Positions 19,005 to 27,990 of a stretch of DNA of 64,000 nt are shown in pieces. Under the pieces are notes generated by a model. The model searched no databases and was not told where the DNA came from. It was given only the letters and a program-made list of their open reading frames with translations. A program made the position numbers and the translations under genes. Position 1 is the stretch's first letter, and every line of letters begins with the position of its first letter. The stretch comes from an uncultured Paracoccaceae bacterium (lineage in GTDB: Bacteria; Bacteroidota; Bacteroidia; Flavobacteriales; Flavobacteriaceae). The stretch is from contig CALSPC010000002.1 in the NCBI GenBank assembly GCA_943788135.1, positions 1 to 64,000 on the forward strand, read 5' to 3'.

Positions 19005-20237
19005 TTATTCTTCAAACTCCTCTTTAAGAATTCGAACCACATCTTCAATCGTTTCTAACTCTAAATCTGTACGTTTTACTAGGTCTCCAATTTCTTGTTC
19101 AAGGATACTTTTGGCAGTGTCCAGACCTGCTTTAGCAAATTCATCGATGATCCACGCTTCAATTTCATCAGAGAATTCAGAAAGCTCTACATCTTCTTCT
19201 ACACCTTCTCTAAAGACATCAATTTCATAGCCCGTTAATCGCCCTGCTAAACGAATATTATGACCCCCTCGACCAATCGCTTTACTCACTTCTTCTGGTT
19301 TTAAAATAACCTCAGCACGTTTGGTTTCTTCATTAATTTTGATTGATGTTACGCGTGCCGGACTTAATGCTCTAGTTATGTAAAGTTGTAAGTTGGTTGT
19401 GTAATTGATCACATCAATGTTTTCATTTCCTAGTTCACGAACAATCCCGTGAATTCTAGACCCTTTCATTCCTACACAAGCACCAACTGGATCAATACGA
19501 TCGTCATATGAGTCTACCGCTACTTTGGCTTTTTCACCAGGAATTCTAACTACATTTTTAACAGAAATTAAGCCGTCAAAAACTTCTGGGATTTCTTGTT
19601 CAAATAATTTTTCAAGAAACACAGGCGCGGTTCTTGATAGTACAATAGCAGGTTTGTTTCCTTTTAAATCTACACTTTCAATGATGCCTCTCACATTCTC
19701 TCCTTTTCTAAAAAAATCAGAAGGAATTTGTTTGTCTTTTGGAAGGATCAATTCATTACCATCATCATCTAATAGAATCACTGCACGATGACGAATATGG
19801 TGTACTTCAGCGGTGTATATTTCGCCTACTAAGTCTTTAAAGTGCTTATAAATATTTGTGTTGTCGTGTTCATGAATTTTAGAAATCAGATTCTGACGCA
19901 ATGCTAAAATAGAACGACGTCCTAAATCAATAAGCTTAACTTCTTCGGATACATCTTCTCCAACTTCAAAATCGGGTTCAATTTTTTGAGCATCTGATAA
20001 TGAGATTTCCTGATTTTCTTCTTCAACTTCTCCATCAGCAACTACAACTCTGTTTCGCCATATTTCTAAATCGCCTTTATCTGGGTTGATAATAATATCA
20101 AAATTATCATCGTCTCCAAATTTCTTTTTCAATGTATTTCTAAACACATCTTCTAAAATTGACATCAAGGTAACTCGATCAATTAGTTTTTCGTCTTTAA
20201 ACTCTGAAAACGAATCAATTAATGCTAAATTTTCCAT
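19005..20237 (-). CDS. nusA: transcription termination/antitermination factor NusA
   Basis: NusA binds RNA polymerase and modulates pausing, termination and antitermination. The 410-residue protein has the N-terminal polymerase-binding domain, an S1 domain (IYTAEVHHIRHRAVILLDDD), and two KH domains (VGACVGMKGSRIHGIVREL and KAIGRGGHNIRLAGRLTGY). It lacks the long C-terminal acidic repeats found in E. coli. The order rimP-nusA-infB is widely conserved. The gap to rimP is 15 bp. Confidence 0.97.
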   Translation of the reverse strand: MENLALIDSFSEFKDEKLIDRVTLMSILEDVFRNTLKKKFGDDDNFDIIINPDKGDLEIWRNRVVVADGEVEEENQEISLSDAQKIEPDFEVGEDVSEEVKLIDLGRRSILALRQNLISKIHEHDNTNIYKHFKDLVGEIYTAEVHHIRHRAVILLDDDGNELILPKDKQIPSDFFRKGENVRGIIESVDLKGNKPAIVLSRTAPVFLEKLFEQEIPEVFDGLISVKNVVRIPGEKAKVAVDSYDDRIDPVGACVGMKGSRIHGIVRELGNENIDVINYTTNLQLYITRALSPARVTSIKINEETKRAEVILKPEEVSKAIGRGGHNIRLAGRLTGYEIDVFREGVEEDVELSEFSDEIEAWIIDEFAKAGLDTAKSILEQEIGDLVKRTDLELETIEDVVRILKEEFEE

Positions 20238-20252
20238 AATTCTAGTCTTGTA

Positions 20253-20717
20253 TTAAAATATTATTTTCACTTTTGCTTCATTAATTTCACTGTACAAAAG
20301 GGTTGCTGATTTTTGAACGGTAACTTTCCCTTTTCCGATCGGCTTTGGCTCTCTTGCTTTCCAATTAAGTACAATGTCTTGTGCATTGGCAGCTGTTAGT
20401 GTGGCTTCAAATTTTTGATTATCTGCGGTCTTAACTTCTAATGTTCTGCCAATATGTTTTTGGTATTGACGCGGATGAGTTAACGGGGTTGTGGCTCCTG
20501 AAGATGATACTTCAAGTGCAAAATCGTGTTCATCTCTATCTATGTTATGTTCAATACCACGACTCACAAACATACAGTCCTCTACAAGGACGCCTTTGTC
20601 ACCATCTATTATAATTCTGATCTTATTACCTTCTAAGATTTCGAAGTCTATCAAAAACAAATCTTGTCTTTGTTCTAGGCAATCCTCCAGTAATTCTTTT
20701 ACTATATCTCTAAACAT
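20253..20717 (-). CDS. rimP: ribosome maturation factor RimP
   Basis: RimP assists 30S subunit assembly. The 154-residue protein has the expected two-domain pattern with GDKGVLVEDCMFVSRGIEHNI and the LEVSSSGATTPL segment leading to the C-terminal Sm-like domain. The ATG at 20717 lies 7 bp beyond a terminator-like hairpin with its U-tract, with no Shine-Dalgarno sequence between. It heads the rimP-nusA-infB operon downstream of tRNA-Gln. Confidence 0.95.
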   Translation of the reverse strand: MFRDIVKELLEDCLEQRQDLFLIDFEILEGNKIRIIIDGDKGVLVEDCMFVSRGIEHNIDRDEHDFALEVSSSGATTPLTHPRQYQKHIGRTLEVKTADNQKFEATLTAANAQDIVLNWKAREPKPIGKGKVTVQKSATLLYSEINEAKVKIIF

Positions 20718-20724
20718 TTGGTAT

Positions 20725-20750
20725 AAAAAGAGGGGACTTTATGTCCCCTC
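20725..20750 (-). terminator. terminator-like hairpin in the rimP leader
   Basis: A perfect GC-rich 8-bp stem (GAGGGGAC with GTCCCCTC, 5-nt loop, 20730-20750) is followed on the minus strand by five T residues (20729-20725) and then, after 7 nt, the rimP ATG. It lies between the tRNA-Gln gene and rimP and inside the leader of any rimP transcript from the promoter at 20777-20808. It may end tRNA transcripts, attenuate the operon, or both. Confidence 0.75.
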
Positions 20751-20776
20751 GCTTTTTCATTTATCATTCTATGCGG

Positions 20777-20808
20777 CAAATATACAACATAAAAATTGAA
20801 TTTAACAA
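20777..20808 (-). promoter_or_regulatory. promoter of rimP-nusA-infB
   Basis: On the minus strand TTG (20808-20806), a 21-bp spacer and TATATTTG (20784-20777) fit the Bacteroidota consensus. The start point would be about 55 nt before rimP, upstream of the hairpin at 20730-20750. Confidence 0.6.
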
Positions 20809-20828
20809 GTGTTTATCCTTGTTTTAGT

Positions 20829-20900
20829 TGGCCCACTAGGGCTCGAACCTAGACTCTTTGGTACCAAAAACCAACGTGTTGCCAGTTACACCATGGGCCA
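20829..20900 (-). tRNA. tRNA-Gln (anticodon UUG)
   Basis: The 72-nt cloverleaf is complete on the minus strand: acceptor TGGCCCA pairs with TGGGCCA, anticodon stem TTGGT with ACCAA, loop TTTTGGT giving anticodon TTG, and the T arm CTAGG TTCGAGC CCTAG. CCA is not encoded after the discriminator beyond the acceptor's own GCCA end. It precedes rimP on the same strand, as metY does in E. coli. Confidence 0.95.
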
Positions 20901-20917
20901 ATCTCTTAATGAGGCTG

Positions 20918-20947
20918 CAAATTTATAATAAAGTTTTGTTTGGACAA
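20918..20947 (-). promoter_or_regulatory. promoter of tRNA-Gln
   Basis: On the minus strand TTG (20947-20945), a 19-bp spacer and TAAATTTG (20925-20918) match the consensus exactly, ending 17 nt before the tRNA. The rest of the 314-bp gap to 21214 shows no gene; it is AT-rich and must hold the promoter of the next plus-strand gene, which I could not locate. Confidence 0.75.
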
Positions 20948-21214
20948 ACATTTTTAAATTTATTTATTGTTGATTTTTTGGTTTGTACATTTAATCTAGT
21001 TTGTATTTATTGTGCTAAATCTTATAAAACCATTAAAACACCATTTTCTGACAAAGTAGAGTTTTCCATAAAAAAAATCGGATATATGAATACAGGGCCT
21101 GTGTTTTGAATGATCCCTTTTATAAATTAAATCATAAATTATTAAGGTTTACTTAAAAGTTTTTAGACGTTGCATATTTATTATTAAATTCGCCTCAAAC
21201 TTCAATTTTACACC

Positions 21215-24200
21215 ATGGCGGATTTTAATTTTAAAAAATGGAACCTCATCTTAGGATGGCTTGCATTTTTAATCGCATTCTTAACCTATAGCCTGACTGT
21301 TGAGCCCACAGTAAGTTTTTGGGATGCGGGCGAATATATTTTAACCTCTTCAAAATTACAGGTAGGACATCCACCTGGAGCGCCCTTTTTCCAAATGATG
21401 GGAGCCTTCTTTTCGATTTTTGCTTCCGAACCCAGTCAAATTGGACTAACAATTAATATGATGAGTGCGACCGCCAGTGCCTTTACTATTCTGTTTATGT
21501 TTTGGACCATTGTGTTGCTAATTAAACAAGTTATAAAACCCAATACAGAACCTACAAAAAATCAAAACATAGCTATTTTAGGCGCCGCATTTGTAGGAAG
21601 TTTAGCCTTTGCATTTACCGATTCCTTTTGGTTCAACGCCGTTGAAACCGAAGTGTATGCCATGGCAACCCTAATCATGGCGGTTTTGTTTTATCTGGGA
21701 TTGCGTTGGGGAAATGACATGTTTACGCCTAGAGGCAACAAGTGGTTGATTCTAATTTCATTTGTAGTAGGACTTTCTTTTGGAGTGCACTTTATGGGCC
21801 TATTGACCATCCCGGCGATTAGCCTTATTTACTTTTTCAAAAACTATAAATCAGTTAATACCAAAAATTTTATTCTTGCCAATGCCGCTGGTATTGCTAT
21901 TTTATTGTTTGTATTTAAACTCCTAGCGCCTAATATTCTGAGATATTTTAGTGCTTTAGAAATCTTTTTTGTGAACTCAGTAGGGCTGCCGTTTAATTCG
22001 GGCTCTATAATTGCATTCATCCTATTAGTAGGATTCATTTACTGGGGCCTAAACTACACTCGAAAAAAAGGCTATGTACGTCTCAATACTGGGCTATTAT
22101 GCATCACATTTATAGTGGTTGGATTTTCATCATGGTTGATGCTGCCTATTCGCGCCAATGCTAACGTGACTGTTAATGAAAACAATCCGTCTAGTGCCCG
22201 AGAACTCCTCGCGTACTATAACTTGGAGCAATATCCAAAAACACATCTGTTTTATGGCCCACAATTCACAGACCAATATGCCGGTTTAGACGAAAATCAG
22301 CCCTATATTGATGATAAGCCAAAATATGAAAAAGACAAAAATGCTGGGAAATACGTCATTGTCAACGACTATAAAAATGGCTTACAAAATTACAATTCGG
22401 AGCACGCGTCTTTATTACCAAGAATGTGGAGTTCAGAGCATGCTGAAAATTATATGATTTATGCTGGGTTTTTGGAATTTTCCATCAAACCAGAGTACCA
22501 AATGCAAAACGATCTGCGATCTCTGGTCAGCAGCTTTAGAGATTCTGTTGCCAATGGAGAGGTCGATTATGAAGATTACCATGCCTTCCTAAAAAAATAT
22601 GGGCGCTATATCGACATTCAAAAGCCGACCTTGCTTCAAAACATTTATTACCTATTTGATTATCAAATTGGCTATATGTATTGGCGTTATTTTATGTGGA
22701 ATTTCACAGGACGTCAGGATGATATTCAAGGGCGGTTCGATTTGCATGGCAACTGGATTAGCGGAATTCCCGCTGTGGATTCCTATATTTTAGACGTTTC
22801 TCAAGACAACCTTCCAAGCGATGTTTTAAATAATCGCGCTCGAAACACCTATTATTTTCTTCCCTTACTCTTAGGGTTAATCGGGTTGTTTTTTCTTTAT
22901 AATAGAGATAAAAAACTTTTTTGGACCATGTTGGTGTTTTTCTTATTCACAGGAATTGCCATACAAGTATATACCAATGTCCGTCCGTTTGAACCTCGCG
23001 AACGCGATTACTCCTTAGTGGGGTCGTTTTATGTATTTGCACTGTGGATTGGATTTGGTGTTTTTGCAATTTATGAAAAATTAAGTACCTATTCCAAAAC
23101 AACGGTTTTAGCACCAATAGTTAGCGTGCTTTGTTTAATAGCTGTTCCCGGGATTTTGATAAGTCAAAACTGGGACGATCATGACCGTTCAAAAAGAAAG
23201 ACTGCCAATGCAATGGCCTTACAGTATCTAGAATCCTGTGACCCCAATGCCATTATTTTTACCATTGGTGACAACGATACATTTCCGCTCTGGTATGCTC
23301 AAGAAATCGAAGGTATTCGCCGCGATGTACGCGTGGTGTGTACAAGTTTATTGAGTGTGGATTGGTATATCGATCAGATGAAACGAAAAGCATATGACAG
23401 TGACCCCATTCCGTCAAAACTGACTCATGACCATTATAAATGGGGAACACGCGATTATATCATCAAAGAAGTCGTGACTAATGACACCTTAAGAATTGAT
23501 CAGTTTATGGATTTTATAACGAGTGACGACCCACGAACGAAATACAAATACATTCTAGACGAACAAGGGTATGACACCAGTGGGCAACGCCAACAAGATT
23601 TAAATGCCAATTATTTACCGACAGAACACGTTCGAATCCCTGTTGACAAAGCATCTGTACTAAAAAACGGTATTGTAAAAGCTAAGGATTCTGCTAAGAT
23701 TGTACCTTATATTGATATTAAAATCAAAGGCGCGGCACTTTACAAAAACCGCTTATTGATGCTAGATATTATTGCCAATAACAATTGGGAGCGTCCCATC
23801 TATTTTACTGGTGGTGCATTTGGGGATGACGACTACATTTGGATGAAAGACTATTTGCAACTCGATGGACTGGTTTATAAGTTAGTTCCCATCAAAACTC
23901 CTGTGGCAAAAGACAATCCATTTGATATGGGTCGTATTGATACGGATAAAATGTACGAGATGGTCACTAACTGGGATTGGGGAAATAATGGCGATCCAAC
24001 GATGTATCACGATATAGAGACCCGAAAAAATAGCGTCACTTATCGCGGAAACTTAGCGCGACTTATTGAGGCTTTAATTCAAAAAGGCGAATTAGAAAAA
24101 GCCGAGGAAATTGCAGATTTGGCAATGGCAAAAATGCCTGTAGAGCTCTTTGGGTTTTATACACTTCTAGAACCTTATATTGGTGCGTATTATGAATTGG

Positions 24201-24484
24201 AGGCTACCGAGAAGGCTCGTGCACTCTATTTGGAAGTCAGTAAAAAATATCAAGAAAGTTTAAGCTATTACAGCAGCCTTTCCGAATACAATCAATCAAC
24301 GTATATTCAAAATATTTACAACGATATTGAGCGCTACAGAAGTCTTGTAGATGTCACTGCTGTATATGAAACGGAGGATTTTATTAAATCAGAGATGGAG
24401 AAATTTAATTCTTTCCTTAGATTGTTTACCGGAGAATTAGAAAATGATCAACCAGACGAAGAATCCATTGACGACTTGTTTTAA
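21215..24484 (+). CDS. DUF2723 multi-pass membrane protein (GT-C fold, TMEM260-like)
   Basis: This 1089-residue protein begins with the DUF2723 signature: a first helix, then EPTVSFWDAGEYILTSSKLQ and VGHPPGAPFFQ, with an acidic loop typical of GT-C glycosyltransferases. About twelve helices are seen, with further helices after residue 540, and a large soluble C-terminal part (NGNDPTMYHDIETRK region, then TPR-like helices GELEKAEEIADLAMAKMP). The family is related to protein O-mannosyltransferases, so a glycosyl-transfer role in the envelope is plausible but unproven here. It converges with the thioredoxin-like gene, 2 bp from its stop. Confidence 0.85.
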   Translation: MADFNFKKWNLILGWLAFLIAFLTYSLTVEPTVSFWDAGEYILTSSKLQVGHPPGAPFFQMMGAFFSIFASEPSQIGLTINMMSATASAFTILFMFWTIVLLIKQVIKPNTEPTKNQNIAILGAAFVGSLAFAFTDSFWFNAVETEVYAMATLIMAVLFYLGLRWGNDMFTPRGNKWLILISFVVGLSFGVHFMGLLTIPAISLIYFFKNYKSVNTKNFILANAAGIAILLFVFKLLAPNILRYFSALEIFFVNSVGLPFNSGSIIAFILLVGFIYWGLNYTRKKGYVRLNTGLLCITFIVVGFSSWLMLPIRANANVTVNENNPSSARELLAYYNLEQYPKTHLFYGPQFTDQYAGLDENQPYIDDKPKYEKDKNAGKYVIVNDYKNGLQNYNSEHASLLPRMWSSEHAENYMIYAGFLEFSIKPEYQMQNDLRSLVSSFRDSVANGEVDYEDYHAFLKKYGRYIDIQKPTLLQNIYYLFDYQIGYMYWRYFMWNFTGRQDDIQGRFDLHGNWISGIPAVDSYILDVSQDNLPSDVLNNRARNTYYFLPLLLGLIGLFFLYNRDKKLFWTMLVFFLFTGIAIQVYTNVRPFEPRERDYSLVGSFYVFALWIGFGVFAIYEKLSTYSKTTVLAPIVSVLCLIAVPGILISQNWDDHDRSKRKTANAMALQYLESCDPNAIIFTIGDNDTFPLWYAQEIEGIRRDVRVVCTSLLSVDWYIDQMKRKAYDSDPIPSKLTHDHYKWGTRDYIIKEVVTNDTLRIDQFMDFITSDDPRTKYKYILDEQGYDTSGQRQQDLNANYLPTEHVRIPVDKASVLKNGIVKAKDSAKIVPYIDIKIKGAALYKNRLLMLDIIANNNWERPIYFTGGAFGDDDYIWMKDYLQLDGLVYKLVPIKTPVAKDNPFDMGRIDTDKMYEMVTNWDWGNNGDPTMYHDIETRKNSVTYRGNLARLIEALIQKGELEKAEEIADLAMAKMPVELFGFYTLLEPYIGAYYELEATEKARALYLEVSKKYQESLSYYSSLSEYNQSTYIQNIYNDIERYRSLVDVTAVYETEDFIKSEMEKFNSFLRLFTGELENDQPDEESIDDLF

Positions 24485-24486
24485 TA

Positions 24487-24783
24487 TTACACGTATTCTT
24501 GGACACGACCAATAATCGAATTGGCATCTAGAACTCCGCTCTGGCGCCATTTCATGTCGCCTGATTTGTAAATAATAAGTGTTGGCAGGCCTTTTATACG
24601 AAGTGCTTCAGCAAGGTCCTTGTTTTTTTCAACATCAATTTTTATGACACGTGCTTTGTCTCCCAAAGCCGCAGCAACGTGTCTTAACACATCGTGCATA
24701 GCTTCAGACTCATCACTCCAATCCGTAAAAAATTCGAATAATACGGGGATTTCAACGTCTATTAACTCTCCAAACTTTGACAT
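24487..24783 (-). CDS. thioredoxin-fold protein without active-site cysteines
   Basis: This 98-residue protein has the thioredoxin fold: VLFEFFTDW, a helix, VIKIDVEKNKDLAEAL, the cis-proline GLPTLIIY, and the final strand and helix. The active site WCGPC is replaced by WSDES, so it has no redox cysteines; no other cysteine is present in the protein. It cannot be a disulfide reductase and may act as a binding or chaperone module. The neighbour DUF2723 gene converges on it and the metallophosphoesterase lies upstream on the same strand. No signal peptide is seen, so it is cytoplasmic. Confidence 0.85.
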   Translation of the reverse strand: MSKFGELIDVEIPVLFEFFTDWSDESEAMHDVLRHVAAALGDKARVIKIDVEKNKDLAEALRIKGLPTLIIYKSGDMKWRQSGVLDANSIIGRVQEYV

Positions 24784-24891
24784 ATCATGGCGTTTTATGT
24801 ATCAACCTTCAATGATAATTACACTTCTTTACAACATTATGTCCTATAAAAGTAAGTAATATTTTGGGGTAAATATAACATTTTCTGAGAT

Positions 24892-26121
24892 TTAAGTGAT
24901 TTTAGTCTGTTTTTTTAGCGTTATAACGGAGATTTCAGGCCATATCCCGACCCGTCCAGGGAAGGCTAAAAAGCCAAATCCTCGGTTCACATTGATGTAC
25001 TGACCGGCCTTTTCATAAATTCCCGCCCAATATTTGTAGCGCCATTTTATAGGACTCCATTTGACGACTCCCGGAATTTCAATGCCAAACTGCATTCCAT
25101 GAGTATGCCCACTTAGGGTCAAGTGGTATTGGTTTGGATCTTTGACCACTTCGTATTGCCAATGCGAGGGATCGTGACTTAACAGTATTTTAAAATCATT
25201 GGTGTCAACTTTAGAACTCGCCAGTGCTAAATCGCCTTTTTGCTTGAACCCTTTTCCCCAATTTTCTACACCTATAATGGCCAATCGCGCATCTTCTTTT
25301 TCGATAAATCGACTTTCATTCCTTAACAAATCAAAGCCCATCTCTTTTTGAATGTCCAGTAATTCTTGAAAATTTTCTGCTTTTGCTTCTTCAGATGGCC
25401 ATCGAGTATAATCGCCATAGTCATGATTCCCTAATATAGAAAACACACCATCGGGTGCTTTTAATTTTGAAAATGTTGATTTCCAAGGTCGCATTTCTTT
25501 GGACGCACTATTCACCAAATCTCCGGTAAACATAATAACATCCGATGCTTGCTTATTGACCAAGTCTACTGCATATTCAATTTTTTCTTTATTGTCAAAA
25601 CTTCCACTATGAATATCACTTATTTGAGAAATTTGATAGCCGTCAAAAGCTGCTGGCAAATCGTCAAAATGAAGCGTGTACTTTAAAACTTTAAAATTAT
25701 ATTTTCCCTTTGTGACGCCATAAAGAATCGAAATAAATGGAATAGCGGCAATTCCTAACGCCAATTGTCCAATGAATTTTCGTCTCGAGCTAAATAACGT
25801 AGAATTTTCAGATTTGGATACAAAATAATTTACTGCAGCTTCAAATACTCGATAGACATCTTCGCCAAACATAAAAACAACAAGTACCAATTTGGGCACA
25901 TAGACCAATACAAAAAGAGAAAATGCTAAATAAAACCCCGAGTTATCTCCAGAACCTCTTTCAAAAGTCATGACTTGAAAGACTATGTAGCCCAAAATTG
26001 CTAATGAAATGAACGCATAACCATAGGTAATCCATGGATTTCTAACCACACTTCTAAAACTTTGAAGGGCATAAAAGTCTAACGCTAAGACAAGTATCAA
26101 AAAAATTATTAATCGTACCAT
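24892..26121 (-). CDS. membrane-anchored metallophosphoesterase (YkuE-like)
   Basis: This 409-residue protein has about four N-terminal helices (residues 1-85 and a further one at 115-140) followed by a calcineurin-like phosphoesterase domain. All metal-binding motifs are present: QISDIHSG, FTGDLVN, GNHDYGD, LLSHDPSHW and SGHTHGMQFG. The membrane-tethered type includes YkuE and lipid-pyrophosphate hydrolases; the actual substrate cannot be read here. A TACTTTTG box (26149-26142 on the minus strand) lies 20 nt before the ATG. Confidence 0.88.
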   Translation of the reverse strand: MVRLIIFLILVLALDFYALQSFRSVVRNPWITYGYAFISLAILGYIVFQVMTFERGSGDNSGFYLAFSLFVLVYVPKLVLVVFMFGEDVYRVFEAAVNYFVSKSENSTLFSSRRKFIGQLALGIAAIPFISILYGVTKGKYNFKVLKYTLHFDDLPAAFDGYQISQISDIHSGSFDNKEKIEYAVDLVNKQASDVIMFTGDLVNSASKEMRPWKSTFSKLKAPDGVFSILGNHDYGDYTRWPSEEAKAENFQELLDIQKEMGFDLLRNESRFIEKEDARLAIIGVENWGKGFKQKGDLALASSKVDTNDFKILLSHDPSHWQYEVVKDPNQYHLTLSGHTHGMQFGIEIPGVVKWSPIKWRYKYWAGIYEKAGQYINVNRGFGFLAFPGRVGIWPEISVITLKKQTKIT

Positions 26122-26141
26122 ATTAAGAAAAAAGTCATTTG

Positions 26142-26149
26142 CAAAAGTA
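26142..26149 (-). promoter_or_regulatory. -7 box of the metallophosphoesterase gene
   Basis: TACTTTTG on the minus strand, 20 nt before the ATG at 26121; no clear TTG partner at -33. Confidence 0.45.
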
Positions 26150-26199
26150 TAATAAAAGCATCTAACATTAAGATTAATAATTTTATTTAACGATACTTT

Positions 26200-26207
26200 T
26201 AGATTTG
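26200..26207 (+). promoter_or_regulatory. -7 box of the MFS transporter gene
   Basis: TAGATTTG is an exact TAnnTTTG match and ends 79 nt before the ATG at 26287; no clear TTG partner is seen at -33. It is divergent from the metallophosphoesterase promoter. Confidence 0.45.
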
Positions 26208-26286
26208 CATTTTTTTAGTATATTTCTAATCTTTACTTATTACACCCAATATTGAATAAAAACCTTAACAAAATAGACCGCCACTT

Positions 26287-27960
26287 ATGAACACAAAAAA
26301 CAACAATTCAGCGTTAACAACACTAGTTACCGTCTTCTTTTTCTGGGGTTTTATTGCTGCATCCAACGGTGTTTTTATTCCCTTTTGTAAAACCTATTTC
26401 AGCATTGATCAATTTCAATCTCAACTCGTTGATTTTGCCTTTTATGGGGCGTATTATCTAGGCGCACTCTTGCTTTTTATCATGTCGAGTACAATCAAAA
26501 AAGACATTCTTAACAATTGGGGCTACAAAAACGGCATTGTATATGGGCTCTTGATTTCTGCGCTTGGCGCTTTATTAATGTATCCTTATGTCAATGGAGC
26601 TCAGCAAGGCGATAGCGCTGTGTTTTATTTGGTCTTATTAGCTTTATTTATTGTTGGTCTTGGATTTTCATTACAACAAACTGCTGCCAACCCATTTGCG
26701 ATTGCGTTGGGGAATCCAGAAACAGGCTCACAACGTCTAAATCTCGCAGGAGGTGTCAATTCTTTTGGAGCCACAATAGGCCCTACTGTTATTGCCTTAA
26801 TCATTTTTGGATCTACACCCTTATCTGGTGACGAGCTGAACCAAATGATTTTAAATAATGAAATTAAATTAACAACAGTTCAACTGCTTTACATAGGTGT
26901 CGGCGCTTTATTTTTGGTCGCTGCAGCCCTATTTCATTTTTCTAAAAAATTACCAAATACCAAAACAGAGGAAGTCTTTGAACCTGCCAACAAAGCAAAA
27001 AACATATTGATTGTATTAACTGGAATTATTATTGTGTGTTTTGGGTTGATTTTTAATACCTATGCAACTGCTGAAGTTGCTACCGAAGCTGTTGAAAACA
27101 AACGCCTTTATTTACTTCTAATTTCCTTGTTTGCAGTAATAGCAAGCGTGTTTTATGCAAATACGCGTGCGACAAAATCGCCTGAAGGTTGGGGCGCCAT
27201 GAAATATCCGCAATTGGTTTTAGGGATGCTCGCTATCTTTATGTATGTCGGCGTTGAAGTTACCATTCAAAGTAATTTAGGAGAACTTTTAAAGTCTGTT
27301 ACTGATAAACTTAACAACCTAAATCCGTTAGGTTTAAAAGTCATGAATGATGCTGAGATTGCACCCTTTATCTCGCTCTATTGGGGTGGCATGATGATTG
27401 GCCGTTGGGTAGGTGCTATTACAGTTTTCAACCCGAGTAAAGGACTTAAAAAATGGTTGCTTATCTTGGTGCCTTACGTTGCTTTTGGTGTGATACTTCT
27501 GGTTAATTTTGGCAAATATTCTACAACAGAAATTTTATTATTTAGCATTTGTGTTGCCATTCAGGTTGGTGGATTTTTTCTTGCAAAAGATAACCCAACT
27601 AAGACCCTTAAAATCTTTAGCGCTTTAGGCGTTATTGGCGTTATTATTGGCATTTTTGCTTCTGGACAATTGGCATTATACGCCTTGCTTTCTGGGGGCT
27701 TATTTTGCTCCATCATGTGGCCTTGTATTTTTTCATTAAGTATTACGGGATTAGGAAAATACACCTCACAAGGGTCTGCATTTCTGATTATGATGATCTT
27801 GGGCGGCGCTATTATTCCACCGTTACAAGGAAAACTTGCCGATATTTTTAGCATTCAATCGTCGTATTGGATCGCCGTAGCTTGTTTTGTGTATCTCTTG
27901 TTCTATGCATTCAAAACCAAAAGTGTCCTTGAAAAACAAGGCATCACTCAAAATGATTAA
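26287..27960 (+). CDS. FucP/GluP-type sugar MFS transporter
   Basis: This 557-residue permease resembles the fucose/glucose-galactose branch of the major facilitator superfamily: [17 protein letters not shown] in helix 1, [27 protein letters not shown] and [16 protein letters not shown], and in the second half [12 protein letters not shown] and the final [11 protein letters not shown]. About 14 hydrophobic segments are seen, longer than the usual 12, with an extra pair in the middle (residues 235-290). It probably imports a hexose by proton symport. polA starts 30 bp downstream on the same strand and may share its transcript. Confidence 0.88.
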   Translation: MNTKNNNSALTTLVTVFFFWGFIAASNGVFIPFCKTYFSIDQFQSQLVDFAFYGAYYLGALLLFIMSSTIKKDILNNWGYKNGIVYGLLISALGALLMYPYVNGAQQGDSAVFYLVLLALFIVGLGFSLQQTAANPFAIALGNPETGSQRLNLAGGVNSFGATIGPTVIALIIFGSTPLSGDELNQMILNNEIKLTTVQLLYIGVGALFLVAAALFHFSKKLPNTKTEEVFEPANKAKNILIVLTGIIIVCFGLIFNTYATAEVATEAVENKRLYLLLISLFAVIASVFYANTRATKSPEGWGAMKYPQLVLGMLAIFMYVGVEVTIQSNLGELLKSVTDKLNNLNPLGLKVMNDAEIAPFISLYWGGMMIGRWVGAITVFNPSKGLKKWLLILVPYVAFGVILLVNFGKYSTTEILLFSICVAIQVGGFFLAKDNPTKTLKIFSALGVIGVIIGIFASGQLALYALLSGGLFCSIMWPCIFSLSITGLGKYTSQGSAFLIMMILGGAIIPPLQGKLADIFSIQSSYWIAVACFVYLLFYAFKTKSVLEKQGITQND

Positions 27961-27990
27961 TTCACAAAAAACTATAAAGACAAGCTGTTA

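Noticed and set aside
20858-21109. Plus-strand ORF of 83 codons
   Set aside because: It begins inside the tRNA-Gln gene on the other strand and runs through promoter sequence; no family features.
26163-26180. TAACATTAAGA half of a PHO-box-like repeat between the metallophosphoesterase and MFS genes
   Set aside because: The second unit (TTAATAA) is a poor match, and a single 7-mer is expected by chance in AT-rich DNA.
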